Below are positions 25,118-34,927 of a stretch of DNA of 64,000 bases, piece after piece. This DNA comes from Treponema berlinense (GTDB taxonomy: Bacteria; Spirochaetota; Spirochaetia; Treponematales; Treponemataceae). The position numbers were made by a program, and so were the translations under genes. The stretch's first letter is position 1. Each line of letters opens with the position of its first letter. Location: assembly GCF_900167025.1 (NCBI RefSeq), contig NZ_FUXC01000007.1, forward strand, positions 1 through 64,000, written 5' to 3'. The notes under the pieces were generated by a model. That model saw only the letters and a program-made list of their open reading frames with translations. It did not search any database and had not been told where the DNA came from.

Positions 25118-26867
25118 GGATTTAAGAATCAAAAATTTTGCCCTTATCGACAGTGCCAGCGTTGAGTTTAAAAACGGATTTACAGTTCTTTCTGGAGAAA
25201 CTGGTGCCGGAAAATCGCTTTTAATCGGAGCGTTGACTTTTTTGCTCGGCGGAAAAGGCGGAGTTGAACACATAAGGACTGGTTGTCAGACAGCTCAGGT
25301 TTCTGGAACTTTTTACATTAAAGGTCTTTCTTCTCCGGTTGATCCGTCAAAAATAAATGAAGACGACATAAAAACACCTGCGCAATGGCTTTACGTGCAT
25401 GGAATTGAGAGCGAAGATGACAGAATTCTGATTCGCCGTGCAGTTCGCGATACTGGAAAATCTGCCGCATGGATTGGCGACACTCCGGTCACTCGGGCGG
25501 ATTTGGCTTCGTTTTGTAATTTTTTAATCGACATTCACGGTCAGCACGAGCATCAGTCTTTGATGCGTGTCAGTGAGCACCGAAAATTTCTTGATTCGTT
25601 TGCCGGTTTGGACGAAAAAGTTGAAGAATTTACGGCTCTTTATTCAAATTTGGTCGCAAAACGCAGAAATTTGGATGAACTTTTGTCTGACGATAAAACG
25701 CGCGCCCAAAAAATCGATGTTCTTACGTTTTCTGTAAAAGAAATAGAAGATGCAAAACTAAAAAAAGGCGAGGACAGGGAGCTTGAGGACGAAGAAAAGA
25801 GGCTTTCTTCATTTGAAAAACTTTACGAAGACATAGATTCAATCTGCCAGACTTTGGAAGGCGCGGAAAGTTCCAGCGGAGCGGTTTTGCTCTTAAAGAA
25901 AATCCGTTCTGTAGCCCAGCATGCCTGTCAGCTTGATAAAAATCTTGAATCTCTGGATAGCCGTCTTGAAAGCGCATTTTATGAACTTTCGGATATTGCA
26001 GGTGAATATTCTTCTTATAAAAATAGTCTTGTTTTTGATCCTGAGAGACTTGCTTTTGTTCAGGACAGGCTTACCTTGATTTATAATTTAAAGAAAAAAT
26101 ATGCTTCGTCGGTTAATGCGCCGGTTGAAGAAGTAATTCAATTCGGGCTTGATGCACAAAAAAGGCTTGCAGAGCTTAGTGGCGGTGAAAAAAATAAGGA
26201 TTCCTTAAAAGCGGAAATTGCCGGGCTTGAAAAAAATGTCTATAAACAGGCAAAAGAGATTTCTGACAGCCGGAAAATTGCCGCTCAAAAAATGTCTGAG
26301 CAGGTTATGGCGATTTTAAAAACCTTGGGAATGAAAGACACCCGGTTTGCAGTTCAGGTTGCGGAAAAAAATGGTTCTCAAATCGAACAAAAATGCGGAC
26401 CTTATGGAATGGACGATATTGAATTTTTGATTGCGGCCAATCCTGGAAATCCGCTTCAAAGCCTTGCAAAAATTGCTTCCGGCGGTGAATTGAGCCGCGT
26501 TATGCTTGCGCTAAAAACCGTTCTCGCGGAAACAGACAGTGTCGAAACACTTGTTTTTGACGAAATCGATACAGGAATCGGCGGAGAAGTTGCGGTTTCT
26601 GTAGGACAGCATTTAAAAAGCCTTGCAAAAAAATGTCAAATTTTATGTATAACACATCTTGCCAGCATAGCAGTTTATGCCGATAATCAACTTAAGATTG
26701 CAAAGAGTGTTTCTGAAGGAATGACAAATACCGAAGTTGCTCCAATTGAAGGAGAGCAGAGGGTTGCCGAAATTGCGCGTATGCTTTCAGGCGATGCGGC
26801 GAGTCAGGAATCTTTGGAACACGCAAAAGCAATGCTTGCAAAATTTTCAGGTACTGGAGAAAGCTAA
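25110..26867 (+). CDS. recN: DNA repair protein RecN
   Basis: 585-residue SMC-like ATPase of double-strand-break repair. Walker A GETGAGKS near residues 30-37, a long coiled-coil middle (about 150-400), signature LASGGELSRVMLALK and Walker B LVFDEIDTGIGG in the C-terminal half, then ITHLASIAVYAD. GGAGG lies inside the end of nadK 6 bases before the ATG. Its stop overlaps the next gene by one base (TAATG). Confidence 0.96.
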   Translation: MLEDLRIKNFALIDSASVEFKNGFTVLSGETGAGKSLLIGALTFLLGGKGGVEHIRTGCQTAQVSGTFYIKGLSSPVDPSKINEDDIKTPAQWLYVHGIESEDDRILIRRAVRDTGKSAAWIGDTPVTRADLASFCNFLIDIHGQHEHQSLMRVSEHRKFLDSFAGLDEKVEEFTALYSNLVAKRRNLDELLSDDKTRAQKIDVLTFSVKEIEDAKLKKGEDRELEDEEKRLSSFEKLYEDIDSICQTLEGAESSSGAVLLLKKIRSVAQHACQLDKNLESLDSRLESAFYELSDIAGEYSSYKNSLVFDPERLAFVQDRLTLIYNLKKKYASSVNAPVEEVIQFGLDAQKRLAELSGGEKNKDSLKAEIAGLEKNVYKQAKEISDSRKIAAQKMSEQVMAILKTLGMKDTRFAVQVAEKNGSQIEQKCGPYGMDDIEFLIAANPGNPLQSLAKIASGGELSRVMLALKTVLAETDSVETLVFDEIDTGIGGEVAVSVGQHLKSLAKKCQILCITHLASIAVYADNQLKIAKSVSEGMTNTEVAPIEGEQRVAEIARMLSGDAASQESLEHAKAMLAKFSGTGES

Positions 26868-27670
26868 TGGCAAAGATTTCAACAGAAAACAGAGAACTTT
26901 TTAATGCAAAAATTGTTCCCTACAAAGATGAAATAAACGCTCATCTTGAAAAAGAAAAAGAAGTTCTTGCTCTAATCGAGAAAGAAAAAAACAATGTCGG
27001 TTATAAAAAACTTTTTCTTTGCGAAGACCAGATTTATATTGCAACATTGTGGATTGCAATAAACAATCTTTCTGTCGAAATTCTTGATACTAAAAATAAT
27101 GATGCCCTCAACGATGCAAGAAAATGTCTTTACAAGGCGATAATTCACCTTGAAGAAGTTGTTACCGCTGTTATAAATTGTCCTTACAGCGAAATCGAAG
27201 ACAAGGTTTCTGAAATCGAAAATACTCCTCTGGAAAAAAGATTTTATATTGTAAAAAAACTTGGACTTGCAATTCAACTTTTGGTTGACGCTTTTGGAGA
27301 AAATACAAAGTGGAAGTGGTCTTTTGTTGAACTTAGAGGCCGTTTTTGTACAGTTGCAAAAAACCTTATTCCAATGAAACAGGCCTGCAAGGATTATTTT
27401 GATCCTCGTTCTGCTGATTACGACAATACGGTTTATTATATTCGGCTTGTCCTTAAGCTTTTGGATCAGTCCGCAACTCAATACCGCGACCGGTATGAAC
27501 TTTCAACACATCGCATTGACGATATGAACGCGGCGATAAACTATCTTCTTGCATTGCGCCGGCTTCAGATTTTGTTGAGCATGAAAGATGAGGCGGAAGA
27601 AACTAAAAAGAAGGCTTTGGTTTGGAGAGAAAAACTTGAAGCAGACCATAAGTCAGGAATTGCCAGCTAA
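26867..27670 (+). CDS. Unknown helical protein coupled to recN
   Basis: 267 residues, no signal peptide and no membrane span. It is predicted almost all helical, rich in Lys, Glu and Leu, with a central KWKWSFVELRGRF segment (about 146-158) and an end (AINYLLALRRLQILLSMKDEAEETKKKA) that looks coiled-coil. No family recognised. Its ATG shares a base with the recN stop, and its stop is 3 bases before the HD gene, so all are co-transcribed; a treponeme-specific role is possible. Confidence 0.7.
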   Translation: MAKISTENRELFNAKIVPYKDEINAHLEKEKEVLALIEKEKNNVGYKKLFLCEDQIYIATLWIAINNLSVEILDTKNNDALNDARKCLYKAIIHLEEVVTAVINCPYSEIEDKVSEIENTPLEKRFYIVKKLGLAIQLLVDAFGENTKWKWSFVELRGRFCTVAKNLIPMKQACKDYFDPRSADYDNTVYYIRLVLKLLDQSATQYRDRYELSTHRIDDMNAAINYLLALRRLQILLSMKDEAEETKKKALVWREKLEADHKSGIAS

Positions 27671-27673
27671 AAT

Positions 27674-28912
27674 ATGCTTAATAAAAAATTCATTCTAAAA
27701 TTATTTGAAGGTTTTTCTATTCAACGATGGAACGATTTGGTCCGGCCTTTTGAACTTGTAGAAATGGACAAGGCGGCGGAACGAATGATTGTTGCGTACA
27801 TAATTGGAAAGTACGAAGAAAAAGCCGGAAATAAAATTGACTGGGAATGGATTATAAACGCATCTCTTTTTGAGCTTCTAAAAAAAATTGCGCTGTGCGA
27901 CATAAAAAGTCCTGTTCAGCAGATGATTCGCCGTCAGTTTCCGCAGGAATATCTAAAACTGAACGAATGGGTTCTAAAACAGTACAAAGACATAATTGAA
28001 GACGAAGCGCTTTATTCAGATTTTACACTTTATATTGCACGTACTGCCGGAAATTTTCCTATGCCAAAGGAACTTGAGCTTTCTGCGCGGGTTTTGCGTG
28101 CTGCCCATAAATTTGCCTCAATGCGCGAACTTCAGATGATTGAATGTGTAAACGAAGAGGAGCGGATTGTAAAAATCAAAAAGGATTTAAATCAGGAAAT
28201 TCAAAAATACCTGGATTTGCGCGGAATGCAGCTTCTTGTTACGAGACAGAGGCCGTTCGATTTTATTATGATGATTGAACAGCTGCGTTTTCAGACAAGA
28301 TGGAATCAAACTCCGAGAATTCCAAAGACAAGCGTGCTTGGACACTGCTATTTTGTTGCGGCTCTTACTGTTCTTTTGATGAGGGACACAAAAGTTAAAA
28401 TGTGCCCAAAGCGTCTTTTTAACGACTTTTTTTCGGCTCTTTTTCATGATTTGCCGGAAGCCGTAACCCGGGATATTATTTCTCCTGTAAAGCAGGCAAC
28501 CGACGCTCTTCCTGACATTGTAAAAAAAATCGAGGACGAAATAGTCAACCGCGAACTTGTTCCTCTTATGGATGATTTTTATGCTGACGAAATTATTTAT
28601 TTTACAAATGATGAATTTTCAAACCGAATTCAGCAGAAGCAAAAAAACGGAAATACAAAGGTTCAGAAAGTTGAATGGGAAGATTTGAACGGAAAATACA
28701 ATTCCGACGAATTTAATCCTGTTGACGGAAAAACTGTCCGCCTTGCCGACCACTTGAGCGCGCTGATTGAGGCTGACCGCTCAATAAAATATGGAATTAC
28801 GAGTGCGCATCTCCGTGGCGGAAGAAAACACACCTTAAACGGCTACGCAAAAGGACTTGTCATAAACGGCATAGAAATTCGAAAAATTTTTGATGATGTT
28901 GTTTCTGACTAA
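27674..28912 (+). CDS. HD-domain hydrolase (YfbR-like region)
   Basis: 412 residues. The C-terminal half carries a metal-dependent HD fold: H in LGHCYFVAALTVLLM, the HD pair in FHDLPEAVTRDIISPVK, and a later Asp in VRLADHLSALIEAD. The spacing resembles YfbR-type 5'-nucleotidases and related bacterial HD proteins. The N-terminal 190 residues are helical and not recognised. It follows the helical protein by 3 bases. Substrate is not assignable from sequence; a nucleotide or a signalling nucleotide is plausible. Confidence 0.8.
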   Translation: MLNKKFILKLFEGFSIQRWNDLVRPFELVEMDKAAERMIVAYIIGKYEEKAGNKIDWEWIINASLFELLKKIALCDIKSPVQQMIRRQFPQEYLKLNEWVLKQYKDIIEDEALYSDFTLYIARTAGNFPMPKELELSARVLRAAHKFASMRELQMIECVNEEERIVKIKKDLNQEIQKYLDLRGMQLLVTRQRPFDFIMMIEQLRFQTRWNQTPRIPKTSVLGHCYFVAALTVLLMRDTKVKMCPKRLFNDFFSALFHDLPEAVTRDIISPVKQATDALPDIVKKIEDEIVNRELVPLMDDFYADEIIYFTNDEFSNRIQQKQKNGNTKVQKVEWEDLNGKYNSDEFNPVDGKTVRLADHLSALIEADRSIKYGITSAHLRGGRKHTLNGYAKGLVINGIEIRKIFDDVVSD

Positions 28913-29023
28913 AAGCCGCAATTCGCTTTTTTAATTTCAATATTCTTCATTTTTTTATAAAAAACTGTAATTATATTTTTTTGCCTTTAAAACATATATT
29001 TTTTTGCCGAAGATATAAGAGTT

Positions 29024-29974
29024 ATGAAGTCTGTATTTTTTAAAAATGTAAAAACCGCAATTTTTTTTACCGGAGTAAGTGTTTTTTGTTCAGGTTTCCT
29101 GTTTGCCGAATTGAGTCACACCGTTCAAAAAGGCGAAACTCTTTATTCAATCTCAAAAAAATATAGTACAACGGTTCAGTCGATTGCGGATGCAAACAAA
29201 ATTGACGGTACAGATATAAAAATCGGACAAAAACTTGTAATTCCGGAAAAAAACGGAGCGGTTCAAGCAAAAACGAATGATTCTGCTTTAAAAAATGATT
29301 CAAAAATCGACTCTAAAACCGAAAAAAACATTCAGACCTACACTGTCAAAAAAGGCGACACCTGGTACGCAATTGCCAGAAATTTTTCGGTAAGCGTAAA
29401 GCAGCTTTACGAATTGAATGGAACTGACGAAAAATCTGGACTTAAGGTCGGCCAGAAAATAAAAATTCCGGCAGTTTCTGCGCTTGCTTCTAACCAGAGT
29501 GTAAAAAATACTGGGACTTCTAAAAATATGGCTTTAGAATCAAAAAATTTCGAACTAAAAAATCAGTTGCCGTCTGTGATTAGCGACACTCATAATTATT
29601 CTGAAAAAAAAGGCGACCCGAACCTTGTCTGGCCTGTTCAAAAACCTGAAGTTACTTACGTAAACGGAAAGGTTAGCGGCGTAACACTCAGTGCAAAAAA
29701 GGACGAGCCTGTAGATGCGATAAAGTCTGGAACTGTAATGTTTAGCGGAACCTACCGCGGTTTTGGAAACGTTGTCTTTATTCAAAGCAAAACCGGTCAT
29801 ATTTACGCATACACCGGACTTGGAAAAGTTTTGGTTTCCAAAGGCGATTATATCGATTTTAAAACTCAGATTGGTACGGCAGGAATCAACAGCTATTCTT
29901 CAAAAAGCCAGATAAGCCTTATGGTTTTTCAGAACGGACTTCCGATTGATCCTGCAAAAGCTCCCCGTGGCTAA
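29024..29974 (+). CDS. LysM protein with degenerate M23 (LytM) domain
   Basis: 316 residues with a signal peptide (about 1-27). Two LysM repeats bind peptidoglycan: HTVQKGETLYSISKKYSTTV (31-74) and YTVKKGDTWYAIARNFSVSV (105-148). A Lys/Ser linker leads to an M23 fold (200-316: VDAIKSGTVMFSGTYRGFGNVVFIQSKTGHIYAYTGLG). The metal-binding residues are absent: the HxxxD strand reads VTLSAKKDEPV, and HxH is replaced by QISLMVFQNG. This matches non-catalytic LytM factors that activate amidases, such as NlpD or EnvC. Periplasmic. Confidence 0.9.
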   Translation: MKSVFFKNVKTAIFFTGVSVFCSGFLFAELSHTVQKGETLYSISKKYSTTVQSIADANKIDGTDIKIGQKLVIPEKNGAVQAKTNDSALKNDSKIDSKTEKNIQTYTVKKGDTWYAIARNFSVSVKQLYELNGTDEKSGLKVGQKIKIPAVSALASNQSVKNTGTSKNMALESKNFELKNQLPSVISDTHNYSEKKGDPNLVWPVQKPEVTYVNGKVSGVTLSAKKDEPVDAIKSGTVMFSGTYRGFGNVVFIQSKTGHIYAYTGLGKVLVSKGDYIDFKTQIGTAGINSYSSKSQISLMVFQNGLPIDPAKAPRG

Positions 29975-30039
29975 GTTTTTTAGGCAAAATCTGCGGTTTT
30001 GAGAATTTTTTGCCGCTTTTAAGTTGAATAAGTGGACAG

Positions 30040-30375
30040 TTATAATTCTTCTACTGGATCTGGATTTTTACTTTCTTCCAGACCTTCGCTGTCCAGAGAG
30101 ACAAATTTAACATCTGCTTCCGATGTGATTTTTTCGCGGATGATTACCTTTAAGTTTTTGCAGACAAGGGTTGTAAGTTTTAAGGTTTGACCGAAACGGT
30201 TTGAATAAGTTGAGTCTGTCTGATCAATGTCATCTGTTTTTAGATAGATGTGGAGTTCGCTTTTTATATATTCAATCATGTCGGAAAAATTTATCCGTTT
30301 GTTGAATTCCATGTCCCGCTGAATGTAATCGATTACTTCAAAATTCGAAGGATTGCTTTTCAGTTTTGTTTCCAT
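30040..30375 (-). CDS. Small acidic protein of unknown function
   Basis: 111 residues from the ATG at 30375. It has no membrane segment, a basic start and an acidic end (SLDSEGLEESKNPDPVEEL). A central NRFGQTLKLTTLVCKNLKVIIREK stretch could be a beta hairpin. The start lies 10 bases beyond the end of the exonuclease gene upstream. No family recognised; conserved secondary structure only. Alternative start at 30408 overlaps the exonuclease. Confidence 0.55.
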   Translation of the reverse strand: METKLKSNPSNFEVIDYIQRDMEFNKRINFSDMIEYIKSELHIYLKTDDIDQTDSTYSNRFGQTLKLTTLVCKNLKVIIREKITSEADVKFVSLDSEGLEESKNPDPVEEL

Positions 30376-30385
30376 TTTGCCTGCC

Positions 30386-31027
30386 TTATAACAATGCCTG
30401 GACTGCAAGCGAAGATGTTTGTTCTGAGCAAATTCTAAGCCTCTGTCTCTTCTTTTTTTGTGGAACCGGCATTTTTATTAAAATCTTAAATATTTCGGCA
30501 CAGACTTTTGCATCGTCAAAGGCGCGATGTGCATGTCCTTTGTCAATGCTGAACTGGTCTGCAAGAAATGTCTGTTTCCAGCTTCTGTTTTCTGGCAGCA
30601 TAATCCTGCTTAGTCTGAGTGTATCGACTGCGCTGTTTTGCAACGGCAAAAAACCGAGGCGTTGAGATTCTGCGTTCATAAAACGAAGGTCGAACTGCGC
30701 ATTGTGCGCTACTAAAATTGTTTCTTTGCAGAAATTTCTGAATTCTGGAATGATTTTTTCTGCCAAAGGAGCATTTTCCAGCATCTGGTCGTTGATTCCT
30801 GTCAAGCCAACAATAAATGGATTTAACGGAGATTGAACTTTTATTAAAGACGAAAATTTTTCAAGAATTCCGTCCTTTGTAAATTTTACCGCGCCGATTT
30901 CGATTATGTTTGAATTTTCTGGATTTTGTCCGGAAGTTTCTGTGTCAAAGGCACAAAAAACAGCACCTTCTTCATAGAGAGAAAGAATTTTTTTGTTTGA
31001 CGCAATCAAGTGCAGGTTGTTGTTCAT
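30386..31027 (-). CDS. DEDDh 3'-5' exonuclease (DnaQ-like)
   Basis: 213 residues. Exo I FCAFDTETSGQNPENSNIIEIGAVKF (Asp and Glu), Exo II HNAQFDLRFMNAE (Asp) and Exo III HRAFDDAKVCAEIF (His and Asp) give the complete DEDDh set of the epsilon/ExoX/RNase T group. It is a stand-alone exonuclease, not a polymerase subunit fusion. It may act in proofreading or nucleic-acid turnover. It sits at the end of a minus-strand run from the two phosphohexomutases. Confidence 0.88.
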   Translation of the reverse strand: MNNNLHLIASNKKILSLYEEGAVFCAFDTETSGQNPENSNIIEIGAVKFTKDGILEKFSSLIKVQSPLNPFIVGLTGINDQMLENAPLAEKIIPEFRNFCKETILVAHNAQFDLRFMNAESQRLGFLPLQNSAVDTLRLSRIMLPENRSWKQTFLADQFSIDKGHAHRAFDDAKVCAEIFKILIKMPVPQKKKRQRLRICSEQTSSLAVQALL

Positions 31028-31085
31028 AGATAAAACTTGGACTGCCGTTTTTGCAATTTTTTTGCCGGCAGTCCATTTTTTTTAA

Positions 31086-32855
31086 TTATTTTGCATTTTC
31101 AAGAAGATTTTTGATTTCTTTTGAAATTGAATCGCAGCTTTCTGCTGATTCTTTTTTTGCTTCTTCAAGATTAGAAGTAACTTCTGTTCTTGAGTTGATG
31201 TAGAACTTGATTTTTGGTTCAGTTCCTGAAGGGCGTGCAGAAACAATTGTTCCGCCTTCGAGAACAAACTGAAGCACGTTTGACTTAGGAAGCGCAATTT
31301 CTGTTTTTGCAGATGGATTTTCTGGATTGTAAGAAACGCTTTCCTGGATGTCGCGGATTTCAAGAACTTTTTTGCCACCGAGAGTTTTTAAGCCTTCTGA
31401 GCGGAGTTTTGTCATAATTCCTGCCATAACTTCTTTTCCGGCAGAACCTGGGAAATACTGCGAAATTGCGCGGTCTTCAAAGAAACCATATTCATTCCAC
31501 ATGTCGTCCAAGTGTTCGAGAATTGACTTGCCTTTTGAAGCCCAGTAAAGTGTCATTTCGGCACACATTGCGGCCGCAGAAACGCCGTCTTTGTCCATTA
31601 CTTCTTTTTCTACTTTGTAGCCGTAAGATTCTTCAAGGCCAAAAACGTAATTTTCCGAACCGTCTTTTTCAAATTCATCTTCAACAGCGGCAATCCACTT
31701 AAAACCTGTAAGGCATTCGTGCATTTTTACGCCGTATTTTTTGCAGATGTAGTCGCAGAACGGAGATGTTACGATTGAGCGGATTGCTGCCGGGCTTGCA
31801 GGCATTTTTCCGAGTTCTTTTCTTGAAAGAAGAACGTATTCGCACAAAAGAGCGCCCATCTGGTTTCCAGAAACGAGGACGAATTTTCCGTCTTTGCCAG
31901 GAAATGCCGTTCCGAAGCGGTCTGCGTCAGGGTCTGTTGCCATTACACAGTCAGCCTTTTCTTTTTCGCCGAGTTCAACAGCGAGTTTGAGGGCGGGAGC
32001 TTCTTCCGGATTTGGTTTTTCTACAGTCGGGAATGCGCCGTCCGGCTCTCTCTGCTGTGGAACTGTAATTACTTTTAGTCCAAGGTCGCCAAGAACTTTT
32101 TCTACGTGCATTGCGCCTGTTCCGTGGAGCGGAGTGTAGACGATTTTTACGCTCGAAGCCTTTTCTTTGATAAGTTCAGGGCGGAAAAGCTGAGCCTTGC
32201 ACATTGTCCAGAATTTTTCATCAATTTCTTTGTCTATAAGAACGAGTTTTCCTGATTTGAGCGCTTCTTCTTTAGAAATTGATTTTACTTCCTTTACAGC
32301 ATTCACTTCATCGATGATTCCAACGTCATGCGGCTCGATTACCTGAGCACCGTTGTCCCAGTAAGCCTTGTAGCCGTTGTACTGAGGCGGATTGTGGGAA
32401 GCTGTAACGACAACTCCTGTCTGAGCTCCAAGCTCGCGGATTGCAAAAGAAAGTTCTGGAGTAGGGCGGAGACCTGTAAAAAGATAGGCCTTGATTCCGT
32501 TTGCGGCAAGAATAAGGGCCGTTGCTTCTGCAAAAACGTCCGAATTTTTGCGGCTGTCATAGGCGATTACTGCGCTCAAAGTGCCGTCTTTTGCTTTCTG
32601 AGGAAATGCTTTAAGAACGTAGTTTGCAAGTCCCTGGGTTGCAAGGTTTATTTCGAGAGTGTTCATGCGGTTTGTTCCGCCGCCCATAACTCCGCGAAGA
32701 CCTCCGGTACCAAATTCAAGAGTCTGATAGAATCTGTCTTCCAGTTCTTTCATATCTTCTTTTGCAACGAGTTCTTCTACTTCTTTGCGGAATCGTTCAT
32801 CTTTTTCTTCTTCGATGTACTTTTTTGCACGTTCAAGAATTTCTGTTTTTTCCAT
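31086..32855 (-). CDS. Phosphoglucomutase/phosphomannomutase
   Basis: 589 residues. Catalytic phosphoserine loop TASHNPPQYNGYKAYW, metal-binding DPDADRFG, sugar-binding GLEESYGY and C-terminal phosphate-binding SARPSGTEPKIKFY are all present. It converts hexose-1-phosphate and hexose-6-phosphate, feeding glycogen, cell-surface sugars and glycolysis. The KKSIL/ERAKKYIEEE start is typical of the long (570-590) bacterial type. It is paired with a second mutase 21 bases upstream on the same strand. Confidence 0.93.
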   Translation of the reverse strand: MEKTEILERAKKYIEEEKDERFRKEVEELVAKEDMKELEDRFYQTLEFGTGGLRGVMGGGTNRMNTLEINLATQGLANYVLKAFPQKAKDGTLSAVIAYDSRKNSDVFAEATALILAANGIKAYLFTGLRPTPELSFAIRELGAQTGVVVTASHNPPQYNGYKAYWDNGAQVIEPHDVGIIDEVNAVKEVKSISKEEALKSGKLVLIDKEIDEKFWTMCKAQLFRPELIKEKASSVKIVYTPLHGTGAMHVEKVLGDLGLKVITVPQQREPDGAFPTVEKPNPEEAPALKLAVELGEKEKADCVMATDPDADRFGTAFPGKDGKFVLVSGNQMGALLCEYVLLSRKELGKMPASPAAIRSIVTSPFCDYICKKYGVKMHECLTGFKWIAAVEDEFEKDGSENYVFGLEESYGYKVEKEVMDKDGVSAAAMCAEMTLYWASKGKSILEHLDDMWNEYGFFEDRAISQYFPGSAGKEVMAGIMTKLRSEGLKTLGGKKVLEIRDIQESVSYNPENPSAKTEIALPKSNVLQFVLEGGTIVSARPSGTEPKIKFYINSRTEVTSNLEEAKKESAESCDSISKEIKNLLENAK

Positions 32856-32876
32856 AAATTTCTCCCATAAAAAGTT

Positions 32877-34748
32877 TTATGCTAGTGAATCTGCACGCAG
32901 AATCATTTTTGTTTCCCATTCAAGAAGTTTTTGTTCTTCTTTAGGTTTGTTTCCTTTTACATCGCACATTACGCGGAAAACAGGTTCTGTTCCGCTTCCG
33001 CGCATCCACATAAATGCGACAGGTTTTTCGTTTTCATCGTAAAAAATGATCTTGAGTCCGCCTTTGCCGCTCTGCGAATAATCGTCAATGTTTTTAGTTT
33101 CAACGGTTCCGTTTGTTCTGACAGCAACATAGCTTTCAAAACCGTACAGTTCCTTTAATTCATTTTTATGCAAATTCCACTGATTTTCAAATATTTTTTG
33201 GAACTTTGCCTTTAAAATTCCGTGATCCGCTGTTTTTATCTGAAGAACAGCCCTTTCTTCGCTTACGCCAGTTGTCGTGTAAACAGGCAGTGTTTCGATT
33301 ATGTCGCGCAAGGTGTAGTTTTCTTTATATTTTTCCATCTGGCCGCTTGCTTCGCACCAAAGATGAAAAAGACCTTTTCTCAAAGCTCCGTTGGCTTGGT
33401 CGTCTTTTAAAATCAGAAGCTTTACAAGCGCAAAAATCGTGCAAAGAGGGTCGCGCACTGCCGCCGGATGAGTAATGTTTCCGCCGTTCGAACCTTCGCC
33501 CAAAATGCGCACAGTCCAGCCTTCGCTTCGTTTTTCACGCGCCAAATTTACGACATTTGCTTCGCCGACTTCGCTTCTAAAAACTTCCGCCTTAAAAGCA
33601 TGTGCGATTTCTTCGATTCTCATTGATGTAGGGCCGTTTACTGCAACCCCGACTTTTTGTCCGCCAAAAAAAGAGCCGGTCTGTCCGTTTTTTCCTGATA
33701 AAAAGAGTTCTGCTTTTTTTGCAAGTCCGCAACCTTGCGAAAATTGAGCCTGATACGCAGAATATGCAAGTTCTGAAAGAACCGAAAGCGCAAATCCTTC
33801 CTGGGCTCTTAAAACCTTTGCTTTTTGCTCAATTTCGTCCCAGTAGACAATGTTTCCGCGGTCTCCGTCGCAGTCCGGCATGTAACCGAGAATGCAGTTT
33901 TTGTCGCCTGCGGCCTGTCTTTTTTCGATTTCGTGCGCACACCAAACCAGATTTTCCGGTTCAGGAATAATTTCGTGGGCGATTTGTCCGGGAGCGCTGT
34001 TGATTGCCGTTAAAGAAATTCCACATTCGTTTAAAAATGTTTTGTCAATTGACATTGTGCGCGCAGAACCGTTCATATCTGCTACGACGCACAGCGGTTT
34101 TTGAATCAGGTTTTGTCTAATTCTTGCAAATACCGCATTTTGCACGGCAGGCTCTTTTGAGCCGGAAATTACTTCTTTTTCAAAACTTCTGTAAGTGTTT
34201 GCAGCCGAATGTTTTGTCGCGATAGATTCTGCAAAAACCCAGTCCAAGTCAATGTCAGAACATGAAGATGCCAGTTTTTGCGCGTATTCAGCAGCGTCAG
34301 GACGGGCACATTTTTTTTCAAATTCCGCAACGAGTTTTGCGTTTTCCTGTCCGTTTAAAACGCCTCCGTCATTCAGCCCGAATTTAATTCCGTTGTAGCC
34401 AATCGGGTTGTGGCTTGCCGAAATATAGACAAAACCGTCCGCCGAATGTGCATAAACCATAATTTCTGGAGAGGCAATTATTCCCGTATACGAAACTGCA
34501 ATTTTTTTTGCCAGAAAAACTCTGAGCATTGTTTCTGCAATTGCAGGACCTGTAGGACGGGTGTCCATTCCAACTATAATTAAAGGGGATTTTTTTTGAG
34601 CAAGCATATAATCTGCAAAAGTTTCTGCTGCAAGCGCCGCGATTGTGCGGTTTAAATCTCCGATTTCGACATTGTCGTCGTCTTTTTCTCCGGATTCAGC
34701 AAAAACTTTGCGCCAGCCAGACGCTGATGTAATCATCTTATGTTCCAT
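32877..34748 (-). CDS. Phosphohexomutase, second paralogue
   Basis: 623 residues of the alpha-D-phosphohexomutase superfamily. The catalytic loop is ISASHNPIGYNGIKFGLN; the metal loop GYMPDCDGDRGNIVYW (DCDGDRG rather than DPDADRF); and the C-terminal MRGSGTEPVFRVMCD binds the substrate phosphate. A 60-residue helical excursion follows the serine loop. It differs strongly from its neighbour, so the pair likely acts on different sugar phosphates, one perhaps a phosphomannomutase or phosphoacetylglucosamine mutase. The specificity cannot be read from sequence. Confidence 0.85.
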   Translation of the reverse strand: MEHKMITSASGWRKVFAESGEKDDDNVEIGDLNRTIAALAAETFADYMLAQKKSPLIIVGMDTRPTGPAIAETMLRVFLAKKIAVSYTGIIASPEIMVYAHSADGFVYISASHNPIGYNGIKFGLNDGGVLNGQENAKLVAEFEKKCARPDAAEYAQKLASSCSDIDLDWVFAESIATKHSAANTYRSFEKEVISGSKEPAVQNAVFARIRQNLIQKPLCVVADMNGSARTMSIDKTFLNECGISLTAINSAPGQIAHEIIPEPENLVWCAHEIEKRQAAGDKNCILGYMPDCDGDRGNIVYWDEIEQKAKVLRAQEGFALSVLSELAYSAYQAQFSQGCGLAKKAELFLSGKNGQTGSFFGGQKVGVAVNGPTSMRIEEIAHAFKAEVFRSEVGEANVVNLAREKRSEGWTVRILGEGSNGGNITHPAAVRDPLCTIFALVKLLILKDDQANGALRKGLFHLWCEASGQMEKYKENYTLRDIIETLPVYTTTGVSEERAVLQIKTADHGILKAKFQKIFENQWNLHKNELKELYGFESYVAVRTNGTVETKNIDDYSQSGKGGLKIIFYDENEKPVAFMWMRGSGTEPVFRVMCDVKGNKPKEEQKLLEWETKMILRADSLA

Positions 34749-34810
34749 AACAAAAATATTTTATCACCAAAAATGACTAATCGCAACAAACTGGAAAATT
34801 CTTGTTTTTT

Positions 34811-34906
34811 AAATTTGGCACCGCAATCCATTTTCAAACCTGCTTTCCACGGTTCCGCTTGTGCTCCATCCGCCACAGGCGGACGCTTCGCGCCGTTTCA
34901 ATCAGG
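34811..34906. repeat. Dispersed ~95-bp GC-rich repeat, copy B (inverted relative to copy A)
   Basis: Shares with the reverse complement of 8163-8259 the words TTTTCAAACC, GCTTTCC, GTTCCGCTT and the palindrome ATCCGCCACAGGCGGA. It lies between the phosphohexomutase and the M23-like gene. It has no coding potential. Confidence 0.75.
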
Positions 34907-34927
34907 GGTGCATTTTTTTGTGCAGAC

